From positions 1 to 64,000 of the forward strand of contig JAANDG010000142.1 of NCBI GenBank assembly GCA_036852015.1: a stretch of 64,000 bases of DNA, read 5' to 3'. Both the position numbers and the translations under genes were made by a program. Shown piece by piece: positions 1 through 11,671 of this stretch (its first letter is position 1; the number at the start of each line of letters is the position of its first letter). Origin of the DNA: Pelodera strongyloides. Taxonomy: Eukaryota > Nematoda > Chromadorea > Rhabditida > Rhabditidae. The notes beneath the pieces were generated by a model that was given only the letters and a program-made list of their open reading frames with translations, was not told where the DNA came from and made no database searches.

Positions 1-1510
1 CAAGGCAGGGCTAGCCTTGCGCGTTACGTGTAGTTCTATTTCCAATCAGAGAATCTACAACTAGCCCAAACCAACTCAACATTCCCTCACAATTGTCCCC
101 ATATTCCTGCAACCCTGAACCTCTTCCCTCGTCCTGCATGTTACCATTGAAATATTCGACACCACGCCCGCTTGAATCTAGACGACACAGAATGGAAACG
201 ACCCATGAAATGGAAGCGGATCTGCTATTTGTCTCTACGTTATTTTGTGCAGTTATTAGAATAAGTTGGTGTCCCATATCTAACATTTCGTGAGTCACTG
301 TAGGTTATCATTTTTCAATTTAATTTGTTGAATGCAGCTCCCAGAACACCCCGATTAGGCTAGGTCATGAATATTGTGAGAATAGAGCATGACTCTTCTC
401 CCCGTAGGAGGACCCCGCTTTAGGACGTGCGTAACCCAATTAAGTCAGCCAGAGTAGCTGGCCATCCGACCTAAGACGTTAGGTCGATGAGAGAGGGCAG
501 CCGCCCTCTCTCCTCAGTGTGCCTCATCACGGTCTATTAGCAAGTACCGACTCTCCAGCATAAAGATGTACTCGTCGTATATATTCAATGCACCGTCCGG
601 GAATCGAGCTCTAGAGTCGATTCCAGCTGTATTGCATGAAGATTTTCTCCAGCGTATAATTGGGTTTATACATTAATTCTATGAAGCGTTTCTTCAGCTT
701 ATAATTGGGTATAATTGGGTTTATACATTAATTTTTATGTTTTTTTTTGTGTTGTTATAAATTTATATCATGCTTTACACAGCTTTATTCTTTATTTTTT
801 TCCAGCTTATAATTGGGTTTATACATTAATTTTATGCTTTATTGTTTTGTTATACATTTATATCATGCTTTACTAAGCTTTATTCTTGATTTTCCATCGT
901 TTAATTTATTTCATTACTTTAGGATTTTTAGTGAACGAAGCCTAATTTTGATTGTTGAAGTGTTGTATTTCGAAATAAAAGTACCCTTTTGCAATTTATG
1001 TTTTCTGCAACGATATACATATTGCGCATTGATCCTAACATAGACGACATACACTGACGAAACTCGGGTGGAACGCGACGAAAAAAGAAGGGTTCGCTCA
1101 GGTTTCCCCGCGCACTTCGCCCAAACTTCGCAGGATTCTCGCCAGGTCCGGGCGCGTGCACTGACTACCCTGGCGCGAAAACGGGCGAAGTTTGGGCGAA
1201 AGCGCCGCGCACCCTTTTTATCTGTTTCTGCATAGATTTCACATGTTCGCTCGGTCGGTGCGCCGCCCTTTTCCTGGGCATACCAGGCGAGAGTCTGGCG
1301 AAGACTGTGCGAAGTTCGCAGCGAAACCGGGGCGGACCCCCCCTTTAACGCGCGTCCTCCGAATCTCGCGCTTAGTGCTTGCCTCTCGTTTTAATCTAAA
1401 GGAGTTAAGTTTAGCGCAATGTTGTATACTTCTGAAAGTAGTTGTTTCCAAAACTGAAATCTGAAATGCGGAGTAACAATGTTGACAAGAAACAAGAAGT
1501 TTTGTAACTA
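1..1510. other. AT-rich intergenic stretch with repeat debris, no gene seen
   Basis: No convincing exon was found. Around 640-840 the phrase 'ataattgggtttatacattaat' recurs three or four times in slightly varied form. From about 1040 to 1400 lies a GC-rich block with 'gcgaagttTGGGCGAA'-type inverted motifs; similar blocks occur near 15.1, 18.8 and 22.3 kb, so this is probably a decayed repeat. If FUT-a continues leftward, its remaining exons must lie before base 1 or be lost; none is visible here. Confidence 0.5.
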
Positions 1511-1520
1511 ATTAACTAAC

Positions 1521-3245
1521 CGGGGAAAATCCTCCCTCGAGCATTATGAGGTGCTTCCAGTGTCCAGAACACATAGGTTTGATTCTGAAAACTAAAGAAC
1601 GTTAGTATATAGTGCAGGCCGAGTTTGGTTAGTGAAACTTTGAAACAACATACAGAATACATCTTTATGACATAAATATAGTAGAGCCATCTAGGCCATA
1701 GCCTGAAGACGTCGAGCAATTTGTCATTTCTAACTCGTCTTGCGCGTAGACTCCGTCGCTGCTTACCTACTAACTCCTGCTATTCTGCACAGATATATAA
1801 AGAGGTCGATGAGATGTTTCATTGTTCACTGCGTCACAAATGCGGCCTCCCGATATTGAATTTAATTAACATCACTTTGTTCTTATTCAGTTTCTGACCT
1901 GACTTCTAAACATTGGATGTGGCTTGTCGACGGCATCTCGTGAATGGAATACTATAGCATCAGCCACTTTCACGTATGAACGATCTTCAGTGAATGTACA
2001 TAAATCCTAAAAGCAAGATTAAACTTACAACTTGTTAGTAGTTGCGTGGCCTCCAAAAGAAGGGAGCAACATAAGTGGCGGTCCCTGTAGTACATCAGAG
2101 TGCGCGGCTCACTAGCTGAGAGTGAACTACTGCTGCGCGAACATAAGGCACGGGAACTTTTTGTAAGCGAAATTGTGGCGCATTTCTGGTGCATAAGCTG
2201 TAAGCCGAATTTGTGCTACTTGATGCATCCCGTGCACAAAAACGGACGCGAAGTATGTGCTTCTGGTGCACCAAGCCGTTTTTCTTAAGGAAGCAATGAA
2301 TATAAAGGCAAACTAACCTTTATTTCCGGACATGCATTTGTTTTGTAAAACGTATTGCTTCCGAACATTCTTGTCCATGCGAGAATCACCTTTTTATCAC
2401 TAAAATTTTTTTATTGTCGGGCTCCTCTGAATAAGCTCCGCTGGAGGACAGTCTTAAAGGGACAGGCCCATCAAAATAAACCTATATTTACGATACGTTC
2501 ATAATGACTATCAAGCATTTTTATTACAATATATACAAACTAAATTTCACCATTATTCGCCCTGGAAAACTTTTTTCCAATGCGGTCAACGCATATGTAT
2601 ACCATAAAACTGCAGTTTTCAAAGCTATATATGCAAATTTTAATCGCATTATAATTTCACGATAAATTTGCATAGACGACAAGGATATTTGCGGCTTTAT
2701 GGTATACATTTAAGCTGAGCGCATCGTAAAAAAGTTATCCATGGCATATAAATGTGAAATTTAGTTTGTATATATTGTAATAAAAATGTTTGATAGTCAT
2801 TATGAACGTATCGTAAAGATAGGTTTACTTTGATGGGCCTGTCCCTTTAACTTTAACTTTTGTTTACGATTTGTGAGTGAACTGTTCAGTAATTATAAAC
2901 ACAATATACATAGGTCTTGCAGCTGCCATGCAGAGTGTTCATAGTGATTTTCATTCCCAAAGATGGACAATGATGCAGATTTTACATGGTCAAGTTATAA
3001 TTTACACACCAATCTGTAAATTTGGCAGTTCTTCCTTACTATATGACAAGTAGGTTTAAAAAAACGAGCACATACCGCTCGCCTCGAGGTTTCTGATCGA
3101 AGATTAACTTTGGTATATAATTCGGCAAATATATCGATAATATATATGCATAGATCAGTAACATTAGGATTAATAATAAGGCAATGTATAACGCCTTGGA
3201 TTTATACCAAAGTTTTGTTCGGAAAACGTCCGTAATATATTTCAT
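1521..3245 (-). CDS. FUT-a: family 10 fucosyltransferase-like gene, N-terminal four exons only
   Basis: Family 10 enzymes transfer fucose from GDP-fucose to glycans in the Golgi lumen as type II membrane proteins. Exons, from the 5' end: 3245-3076, 2399-2318, 2006-1899 and 1584-1521; splice phases are 2, 0, 0 and 1, as in the sibling genes. Exon 1 starts at an ATG (MKYITDVF...) and holds a strong membrane segment (roughly KALYIALLLILMLLIYAYI, about residues 18-40). Exon 2 reads DKKVILAWTRMF, exon 3 ends in DAIVFHSRDAVDKPHP, and exon 4 has YVFWTLEAPHNA, all shared with FUT-b to FUT-f. An acceptor-like TTTACAG lies 9 bases before the ATG, so a 5' leader intron or trans-splicing is possible. Intron 1 contains a 397-bp TTAA fold-back element. 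Exons 5-11, with the GDP-fucose-binding half, are not in the window. Confidence 0.8.
2454..2850. mobile_element. TTAA fold-back element, family C, copy 1
   Basis: TTAA flanks both ends. The termini read AGGGACAGGCCCATCAAA on the left, with the reverse complement on the right, and the arms stay palindromic for most of the element. It carries no coding capacity. It lies in intron 1 of FUT-a. Copies 2 and 3 (6517, 36721) share the terminal sequence but have a different, longer core. Confidence 0.85.
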
Positions 3246-4496
3246 TCTAAATACCTGTAAAGAACATGATGTAACAAAATGGATAAAAGTAAATGTGGAA
3301 AAGAAGCAATACATTTAAATTGAGAAGTGTTTTTCAGGAAAAGTTTTGCAAGGAAAAAGAACGTATGAATCACAAAAGTGCGAAAACAAGCAAAGAAATT
3401 AACGAAGTAAAAACAGCGCGTTACTATACACAGAAAGGGGGCTTCTATGGCAACACGGGGAATACAATTTCGATAACGTCTGTCTATAATATTACATAAA
3501 TGTTTATTAAATAGGTAGACCATACCCATACCACAAACGTAATATCGACAAATAATAGCATTCTCTTATTGCACATAAGAAGTGAAACCATGCATCAATA
3601 ATAAAAATCAACACATTTTATATTCGCTTATATGGGCTCAAAGACGTGAAACTAAGACTTCCCTTAGCTGACATTGTCTGAAAATAGTTTAATTAAAGGG
3701 ATGAGGGCGTTTCAAACCGCCTCATCTTCTTTCTTTTCTTCATCTTCAAGACAATTTGGGGTGACCCCATCCCTTGAACGATGAAACATCAGAATTTCTA
3801 CGCGTTCCTTGCTTGTACAATTGGAACGTTTTTTCCTGTGTTGTTTAGATTAAAGCAAATGAGTTTCGTTGCAACCACAACGTCATACTACTGTATCAGA
3901 TTACACAACAGTGCTATTTTTACAGTTCTATTTCGCGTTAGAATGCATTATTCGATGTTCGTTACGCTACAAGTCTATTTTTCTTCTAATGACTCTGAAT
4001 TCCGAATTTTTCAACAAATTCACATATAACATAACATATTCATTACCCAATCAAAGGCTAATCACATATCACTCGGACGGAAGCCCCAACACTCAAGATA
4101 TCGAATTAACTTAAAATCTTTTATTTATATCTTTCGATAATTCCCGTATTTTGTATCATTATAGCTTCCGTTCTAATAGTATTTAAATTATACTACAGGC
4201 AGGTAAACAAAAAAATGAAGCGAAGAGAAAAAGGGTAAGTAAACAACCTATTTTTGAGATTCACAATGAGTTAAAAGCCTAAATCACGACATTCTCCTAA
4301 ATTAGACGATTACCAAAAAAATGAGGCCAAAACACATTGCATTAGGCCTATGAGGCCATCTACTTGAAAACAATCGTACTCTAAAAACAGGAAAAGAGAT
4401 GAAACTATCAACCGGAAAACCTAGGTAACAAAAGTAGAACATTAATTAAGTAATTATGCAGTTAATATTATCAAATGGATGACTTTCAAATTCTAA
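3246..4496. other. AT-rich spacer between FUT-a and FUT-b
   Basis: About 1.25 kb with only short open frames lacking family features or good splice context. It presumably contains the FUT-a promoter and the FUT-b 3' flank, but I can point to no individual site. Confidence 0.4.
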
Positions 4497-7400
4497 CTAA
4501 TCGGACAACAACACGTCCCTCTGGTCTACGTCTACTCCACCAGTATACAGTACTACTTCGGTGTTTCGCAGAGAAACCCTTAGATTTCTCTCTGTAAAAT
4601 ACTGCCACACTATCAACATACACAGGAAAATTGATAATGCAAATATAAACACGAGTGGTTTCGAACGAATTTTGTAGAAATCTTCTCTCCACAATGTATC
4701 ACTGGGGTAGCACTTCGTATATGATTCGAATGGGTCCTTTAGCTAAAAATTAAAGTTGAGTATTAAAGCGGTATGGCACCTGGTTTCAAAACTTGTGTTG
4801 AGAACAGTTTTCCCAGCAATGGGCCCCACTGCGCAGTTCCGGGCCCGTTACAAACCACGTGCCATGCCGCTTTAAAGTTTAAAGGTTAGGGTTTGAAAGT
4901 TCTTTAGCAAATTCTTGCGGGAATCAGTTCATTGGTGTACATAAATTGCCATTAATAAGCTACATGAATAATAAATAATACATATTATCTTACCGTTTTG
5001 TTTGTATAGTTTCTGGTGACAAGCCTTGTGCATATCTGACACCAGTTGTAATCACCATGCGAGTTCACAGTCCCGTACTCATTGCGCCATTGAAAATATT
5101 CCATATAAGCAGTCCTGTTACGCTCCAGATACCTGAAAGATATACTGGAATTTTGACCACATTATCATATACATAACAGCTGTATAAATACATTAGATTT
5201 TTCCATATTTTTCATAATACGCAGCTGAAAATATAGTGGTTCGCAAGGAGACTGTCCTATTTTCTTCGAACCGGCGAGAATTTGGCGAGGGTCTGGCAAT
5301 AACTAAACAAAGTGAGCGGCGAGGGGTCGGCACACTTTTTGCGCGGCGTCCAGTCAAAATTTCATTGCTTGAAACAGGTCTGTCTCCATATCACAATGCG
5401 GCGCTTTCTGACCAACCTGAGATACTTGACAAATTCGTGTTCATTTTTGAAATCGTCCAAGAAAATGAACGTCTTCGGAGGAAAATTGCTGAAAAATATT
5501 TATACTTTGAAGAGAAAAGTTACAAAGTTTGTTTTGTTCCAGCTTTCAGTCAACTAAAGCGGTAGTGAAGTACGATGCTAATGCACATAAAAAGCTAAAT
5601 TTAAAGGACAAGCCAGAGTTGACGATGCATTAGTGGGATTAAAGCGAAATGCTAGCCCCTTTGGAAAATTTGCATATGATAAGCAAATCCTATGTATCCT
5701 ATGCTAATTTTGTACGATCGTCCACGGCAATCATATAAAATTAGCATAGGATACATAGGAGTTGCTTATCATATGCAAATTTTCCAAAGGGGCTAGCATT
5801 TCGCTTTAAAAAAAAACTCACAGTGGTTCGTAAACCTTCCGTCGGCTGACAATTGGTACCGAGTGTAAATGTAAACGTCCGAAAGTCTTCTCCGAGACAT
5901 AGGACCAACAATCCGAGTTCTCCAAGGCCAAGTAGAACATATGAGCTGAAAAGGGGCGCCCTCATTAAAAAAGTGAATATCATCATATTTCAGACTTGAG
6001 GCAATATTCACCACTCAATTCCCCATGGGGAATTCCCCGTCTTTTTCTCTGCGTGTCTCACATTAGAATGCTATTTTCTGTCCCCAGGGAGTATTTCAAC
6101 GAGGGACTCGAAGTGGTGACTATGGCCTCAGGTCACAATAAGCGCGAACTAGAAACTTGTAGCCTTCGACCATATTTGAAATCGCAAGTAACATCAAAGG
6201 TATGTAAAACACTCACAATTTATCGCATCTTCGATTTTCTTCTGACATTCCCGTCCTTTCCGGCAGAAATTGATCCATTTCCAGTCAAAACCACATTGGC
6301 CAGCCAAGTGCACCGGATAGATTCTGGAGGGAGAGGTAAGAGGTACTTTAAGGTCTTTAAGGCACTTTAAGGTAAGAGGCAGCGTGAAAAGGGTACTTTA
6401 AGTTCTTTAAGGCACTTTAAGGTAAGAGACAGAGTGAAAATGGTACCTTAAGGTCTTTAAGGCACTTTAAGGTAACAAACAGAGTGGAAAGGGTACTTTA
6501 AGGTCTTTAAGGCACTTTAAAGGGACGGGCCCATCAAAATAAATATTTTGCATGTTTTTATAATTTGTATAAAGGGGTTTATTATAATATATGTACACTA
6601 AATTTCGGCTAGACTTTATCCCGTTGAAATTTTTCGGTGTCGATAAACGCATAAGTATACCGTAGAAGACACACAATTGCACCCTTATTTCCTTACCGTG
6701 TCTCCCGAGGATACCTCGCTCTGGTTGGGACCCGGGAGACCATCTGTCTATATAGCCATATTCCCCCGGGACACGCGACAAGAAAATAAAGGTGCAATTG
6801 TGTGTCTTCTACGGTACACTTATGCGTTTATCGACACCGAAAAATTTCAGCGGGATAAAGTCTAGCCGAAATTTAGTGTACATATATTATAATAAACCCC
6901 CTTTATACAAATTATAAAAACATGCAAAATATGGGTTTATTTTGATGGGCCCGTCCCTTTAAGGTAAGAGACAGAGTGAAAAAAAGGGTACTTTAAGGTC
7001 TTTAAGGCACTTTGAGGGAAGAGACAGAGTGAAAAGTGTACTTGAAGGTCTTTAAGACACTTTAAGGAAATAGACATAGTGAAAAGGGTACTTTGCAGAG
7101 GATTATTGAGAGGTCAGTTCCAATAAAATTTACGTGCCCTATCGCATTCTCTGTATCTGACAGGCTGCGAGAGAAAACCCAGAGGTGACGCTAAACAGGA
7201 GACGCCTGTAGCCTACACCAGTGATACATTTTATTGGAACTGGCCTCAGGATATCGTATGCTACCGAATATTTGACATTTCCCACAGACCATATAAATTT
7301 TTTGTGAAATATCGAACTGAAGACCCGCATTTTATTATTATTTCTGTTTCCTGCCCGCTAATGTACACTCTGAATCATTAACTTATCGCATAAATGAACA

Positions 7401-8848
7401 AAGTTTGTTAGTTTCAATGATGGTTCAAGGTAACGCTCAAAAAATAAAAAGGTGGAAAAGACCACCCCCGACTGGTTATTGGTAAAAAAAAACTCAAAAG
7501 CTTACTCGCTGACGAAGTTGACAACATCCATTCTTCTACTGTAATCAGATCGGGCGCAGTTGCTGATCAGCCCAAAGATCGCCTTTTTCTTTTGTGAAAA
7601 GAGGTCTTCAGGAAATGTAGGGAACACTTGAAATGTACTTGAAGTATTTGAAGAATCGTTCCTAAAAAAAGAGATATTATTAATTTTACCTACTTTCATT
7701 TTAGAGCTTGTAGAGTGATAGACTCTGAAGACTTTTCTACATAATACATGGAGCTTCACGGATACGAATAGGATGATAAAATTCTCAATTAACTTACATT
7801 TTTGCAAACTTTACTCTCGAGTAGGGGTACTGTATATCTGAGTACGGAGAAAAGGTCATGGTCCAATTGAAAAAGTAATCTATAAAAATATTATATTACA
7901 TTAAACAATAAAAGAATATTTGTGGACAGTATATTAGTATATATAAAGCTAACAATTTCGTGCGTTATGATTGTTTTCTAGAAAATCATTAACAATACTT
8001 TACTACAAATTAACAAGGATAACATTACCTGGATAGATCCTTAGCCCAGCGTTCTCCGGTGTTTCCAGCGTCCAAAATACATAAATTTGTTTCTGAAAAA
8101 GATACCTTTTTTTCACTTTACATCTGCAAGTAGCACAAAATGAACTTAACCGTATATCCCTTTTGAAAACAGCAGTTACCGTATCCCTTTTAAAAACACT
8201 TACCTCACTTCTATACTGTGGATGTGGTCGGTCTACCGTATCCCTTGAATGGAATACTATTGCATCGGCTACTTGTGCATACGAACGGTCCTCGGTGAAT
8301 ACGCACTTATCCTGAAAACATACAATTTGACATTTAGCTTCATGGAAAACCAAAAACCCCGATATGGCCCCGATCACGTCCCTCAAAAAATCGGGCCGTG
8401 ATCGGGGCCATATCGGGGTTTTTTGGAAGAATCGGGGCCATATCGGGGTTTTTTTCCAAAATAATCGGAGCCATATCGGGGTTTCCACTTTCCTGTGTTA
8501 GGGCGCATTCGAGATGGACATTTCCGGAAAAGAAAAAGAAAACTTTTGGTTCGTAATGGATTTCACCAGAAAAGAATGACGGAATCTTATTACAGGGGTA
8601 AAAAGATGCTTTAATTTTTTTAAATTGTTATATTTTAAATTGAAAAAAAAAAGAAAATTGTTCACACCTTTAGAGGACAGCTGGCAGTACTCCAAAATGG
8701 TTCATAATTAAACATTCTATTCCATGCTAGGATCACCTTTTTGGGCCTAAATAAATATAAAGTTATGGAAATAACTGAATTCTGTCAAAATAATTTTCCG
8801 TCAAAATCACTTGTGATACACAATTAGGAAGAAGTTAACGTGCATACA

Positions 8849-8879
<31 letters not shown>

Positions 8880-9027
8880 TTCCTTACCTCTCATGCAAAG
8901 GTTTGTCTTGTAGCACGGTGTCTGGCTTAAAATCCGAAAGTCGAACTCGTAATAATTCGGAAATATAAACCACCCCAATGCATATAATTATTGAAGCAGT
9001 GATTTCTCGCTTTTTTCTTGAATTCAT
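4497..9027 (-). CDS. FUT-b: complete family 10 alpha-1,3-fucosyltransferase-like gene with C-terminal membrane segment
   Basis: Eleven exons: 9027-8888, 8746-8668, 8311-8204, 8092-8029, 7879-7798, 7661-7506, 6323-6217, 5945-5822, 5488-5417, 5132-4994 and 4742-4497. Joined, they give 1317 nt and 438 residues without a stop; every junction is GT-AG and in frame. The ATG opens a short basic tail (MNSRKKRE) and a membrane segment at about 9-26, the usual type II Golgi anchor. The acceptor-site half has ADAIVFHSRDTVDRPHP and YVFWTLETPENA, then FNWTMTFSP. The donor-binding half has ENSDCWSYVSEKTF at about 254-267, equivalent to the family's ENS..DYVTEK motif, then YEPLNFPPKTFIFLDDF and YMEYFQWRNEYGT. 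A second hydrophobic segment at about 386-406 near the C terminus is unusual for the family. Acceptor specificity cannot be told from sequence. Confidence 0.93.
4763..4875. mobile_element. TTAA fold-back element, family E
   Basis: TTAA at both ends, termini AGCGGTATGGCAC and its reverse complement, 113 bp, imperfect hairpin with GGGCCC near the centre. It sits in the last intron of FUT-b, about 17 bases from the exon 11 acceptor. Confidence 0.8.
5639..5809. mobile_element. TTAA fold-back element, family A, copy 1
   Basis: A nearly perfect 171-bp palindrome bounded by TTAA, with termini AGCGAAATGCTAGCCCC. The inner part contains GTACGATCGTCCACGGCAATC around the symmetry centre. It lies in FUT-b intron 8, about 7 bases from the exon 8 donor (GTGAGT on the minus strand). 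Confidence 0.9.
5996..6112. repeat. Palindromic interspersed repeat, family K, in FUT-b intron 7
   Basis: Contains GCAATATTCACCACT at the left, CCCCAGGGAGTATTTC near the right, and TTTTTCTCTGCGTGTC in the core. The same pieces recur at 49937-50030, with the core inverted, and more weakly at 41750-41840. Probably a non-autonomous fold-back element of another family. Confidence 0.55.
6338..7095 (+). repeat. 50-bp tandem repeat interrupted by a mobile element
   Basis: About six copies of a 50-bp unit around 'tactttaaggtctttaag' plus 'gcactttaaggtaagagacagagtgaaaa'. Four units lie before and about two and a half after a family C element (6517-6962), which entered at a TTAA inside the fourth unit. 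The array lies in FUT-b intron 6. Confidence 0.9.
6517..6962. mobile_element. TTAA fold-back element, family C, copy 2
   Basis: 446 bp with long inverted arms starting AGGGACGGGCCCATCAAA and a short unpaired centre. It is flanked by TTAA and inserted into the 50-bp tandem array, so both ends and the empty target can be read directly. No open frame of transposase type. Confidence 0.92.
7113..7255. repeat. Small inverted repeat in FUT-b intron 6
   Basis: CAGTTCCAATAAAAT at about 7113 is repeated as ATTTTATTGGAACTGG at about 7232, forming a stem around 100 bases of unrelated sequence. Likely a short non-autonomous element. Confidence 0.5.
8355..8486 (-). repeat. Short tandem repeat of a CCCCGAT/ATCGGGG unit
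   Basis: 'atcggggccatatcggggtt' occurs about three times with a 31-38 base period, preceded by an inverted partial copy. It lies in FUT-b intron 2 beside exon 3. Because its length happens to keep one frame open, it makes an artificial protein-like extension, which I do not accept as coding. Confidence 0.7.
8849..8879. repeat. (AAT)n microsatellite
   Basis: About ten AAT units in FUT-b intron 1, starting just beyond the exon 1 donor. Confidence 0.9.
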
Positions 9028-9824
9028 CAGTACATAAACTTTTTAACCACCGACATTGAATGCGAATATTATGACGTCAGACTGAAAGATGGAAGCCTGA
9101 ATTAATTAGTAAAGCGGAGTGACACGTGGTTTTCAAATTTACTTGGAAAATCTTGCATTATATGTTCCATTAATGCCTTTCCGACACGAAATGAGAAATT
9201 TGCATACAATACACTTTAGCGTAGATGCCCAATGTAAGCTTTAGTACCAGGTGTCACAAGAAAAAAAATGTTTTGGCCACAAAAATACGATGAAGTTGAT
9301 TTATTATATTTGGAGAAAACGTAAAGCTATGGGGGAACATAAAACATCTGTTTTATTATAGTGTTTCATATTAGAATAGGAGATAAAGAGTGCGCGTCAT
9401 CTCTGAGGAGCTGATAAGCAACAAGCACAAGCGTTACTAAACGAAGGAAGTTTTGGGATCAAAAGAACTAACGGTAACCGCAAATAAAATATAAATAAAA
9501 CATGCGGAAAAACATCAAACATAAACTAGAAATTAAAAAAAAAATAACAAAATTTTTGCATGATTCATGATTGGAAAATGTATGCCATTCTAATTAAAGG
9601 AGGCCAGACATGCTAATTTTTCCCGTTGAGGTGAATTTGAATTTTTGGAATGAAAATTGTCAAGTTTGAGCTTGGTGAACAACTTATACTTCAAATGAGA
9701 CATATACAAATAAAAAATAAGTGAAAAATATATAACTAAAATGTTATGAAAAACAAAAAAAAATACCATGAATAAGAAGAGTTTGTTCTAAAAATTAAAA
9801 AAAACACCACCACCGCATAATCAC

Positions 9825-11640
9825 CTAGCTATCAACAAGCCCTAACCTTTCATATTCGGTAACACCCTTTTTAAATAAGTAAGTTTTTGAGATCAACCAC
9901 GAAATTAATACTAAACACATAAATGGGATAACTGTGAAAATAAGAGCTAAAAATCTTGAATCCGAAGTTGGTGTCCATATAGGATCCGTGAAACAAGACG
10001 AGTACTCCACAAATGGGTTGGCAAGCTGAAAAATAAAGAGTCAACCATGTCGGCAACGAATTGTGTATACAGATTCAGTCACTATACTGGAAATGCACGC
10101 TGCGTGAAGACGGCATGCAAGTGTATTCGGCAACGTGGTGGCGTGCTAGATGGCGTGCTATATGCATGCATTGACTTGTAGTCAGTTTTCTTTCGCGTAA
10201 ATGTCATCCACAGCGAATTTACATAAGATTATGATCTATTCATCTCCGTATCATTACTTTCATCATTACTTTACAGCCAACGGTAGTACTTATTGTCTAC
10301 GCAGCTGTCTATTTCAAGTTACACGAAATGCCCTTCCTTATTTGCAAACAAAAAACTAGTTACCATTTGTGTTGAATAGTTCCCATCCACAAGTTTGGTA
10401 CACAACGAGCACCATGGGTCCTCAATGCTTATGGTACCGTATCCTTCACGCCACTCAAAATATTCCATGTAAGCCGACTTATTTTTCTCCAAATACCTGA
10501 AAACCCTTATTGTTAGTTACGAAAAGAAGAATCCTATTTGTCCACACCTACTGATTGATTAGAAAAAACATAGTACCTGAGATGCGCTGCAAATTGTTGC
10601 ACATTCGGGAAATCATCAAGGAATATGAAAGTTTTTGGGGGAAAATTCCTGAATAATATATTGCATTAAAGAATTTAAAGTAAGTCTGTAGTTTTACGCT
10701 CGTAATAGCTACTATAAACCAAAGCGACTGATATGTGGGTGCCTTACGTAGCATAGACTTACTACTTATGAGAGTCTCGCTTTACAACTGTCGAAGAAAC
10801 TTTTTTTATCAATAAACCTTTATATAAAGAAACCCCGCTTCCATAGGGACATCAAACATGCAATCGTGTAAACTACCGGCAATAATGAAAAAAAAAACGG
10901 AAACTCTAAGACTTACAGCGGTTCATAAACAGCTCTTCGACTCGCAATTGGTATTGAATTTAAATGTAATCTAGAAAACGTTTTCTCAGTCACATAAGAC
11001 CAACAGTCCGAATTTTCCATCACAAAATGAAATAAATGACCTGAAATAAACTTTTTTCTTTGGTTTTTGGTGTCTCCTTGACAAGCAAACGCGTTTCCTA
11101 CCCTACGTGAATATGGAGGTTCATACTGAGAAGCACGGGAAATGCTTTTTGTCTTGAAAATTATAAAAAAAGTTTCCACACTAACTGTTGATTGATTTCT
11201 CGATTGTATTCTTGCAATCTTGTTGCATTCCATTAATTTGTTTTGGGCATAACTTGATCCAATTTTCATCAAAACCACATCGTCCGGCCAAGTTGAATGG
11301 GTAATAACTGTAATAGAATATTAATTCCATAAGCCAGGAAGTAACATGAAATAATAATAAAATATTTACAGTAAATTATGACTTTATTTCTGCAATTATG
11401 GCCCAAAGCCTCCGTAAAGAATTACGGTAACTTTTAAGAACGTACAGGTTTCGAGTACCTCATTCTCACCAAAAACATACACCAAATATGTGAACAAATA
11501 TTTTTGAGAGACAATGCGAACTACTTGACTAATAAACAAAATAAGAAACAAATTATTAATAAAACAGATAAAAATATTTGTAAATAACAAACTTAAGTAC
11601 TCGTACCAACCCCTAAATAGGTGACAAATCACGGGAGATT

Positions 11641-11671
<31 letters not shown>

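Noticed and set aside
11..298. Minus-strand frame with VEYFNGN, faintly like FUT exon 10 (MEYFQWR)
   Set aside because: Only a few residues match, with no flanking splice sites in phase; probably chance.
8003..8488. 161-codon minus-strand frame joining FUT-b exons 3 and 4
   Set aside because: The frame runs through an intron and a tandem repeat; splice sites and sibling genes show two exons here.
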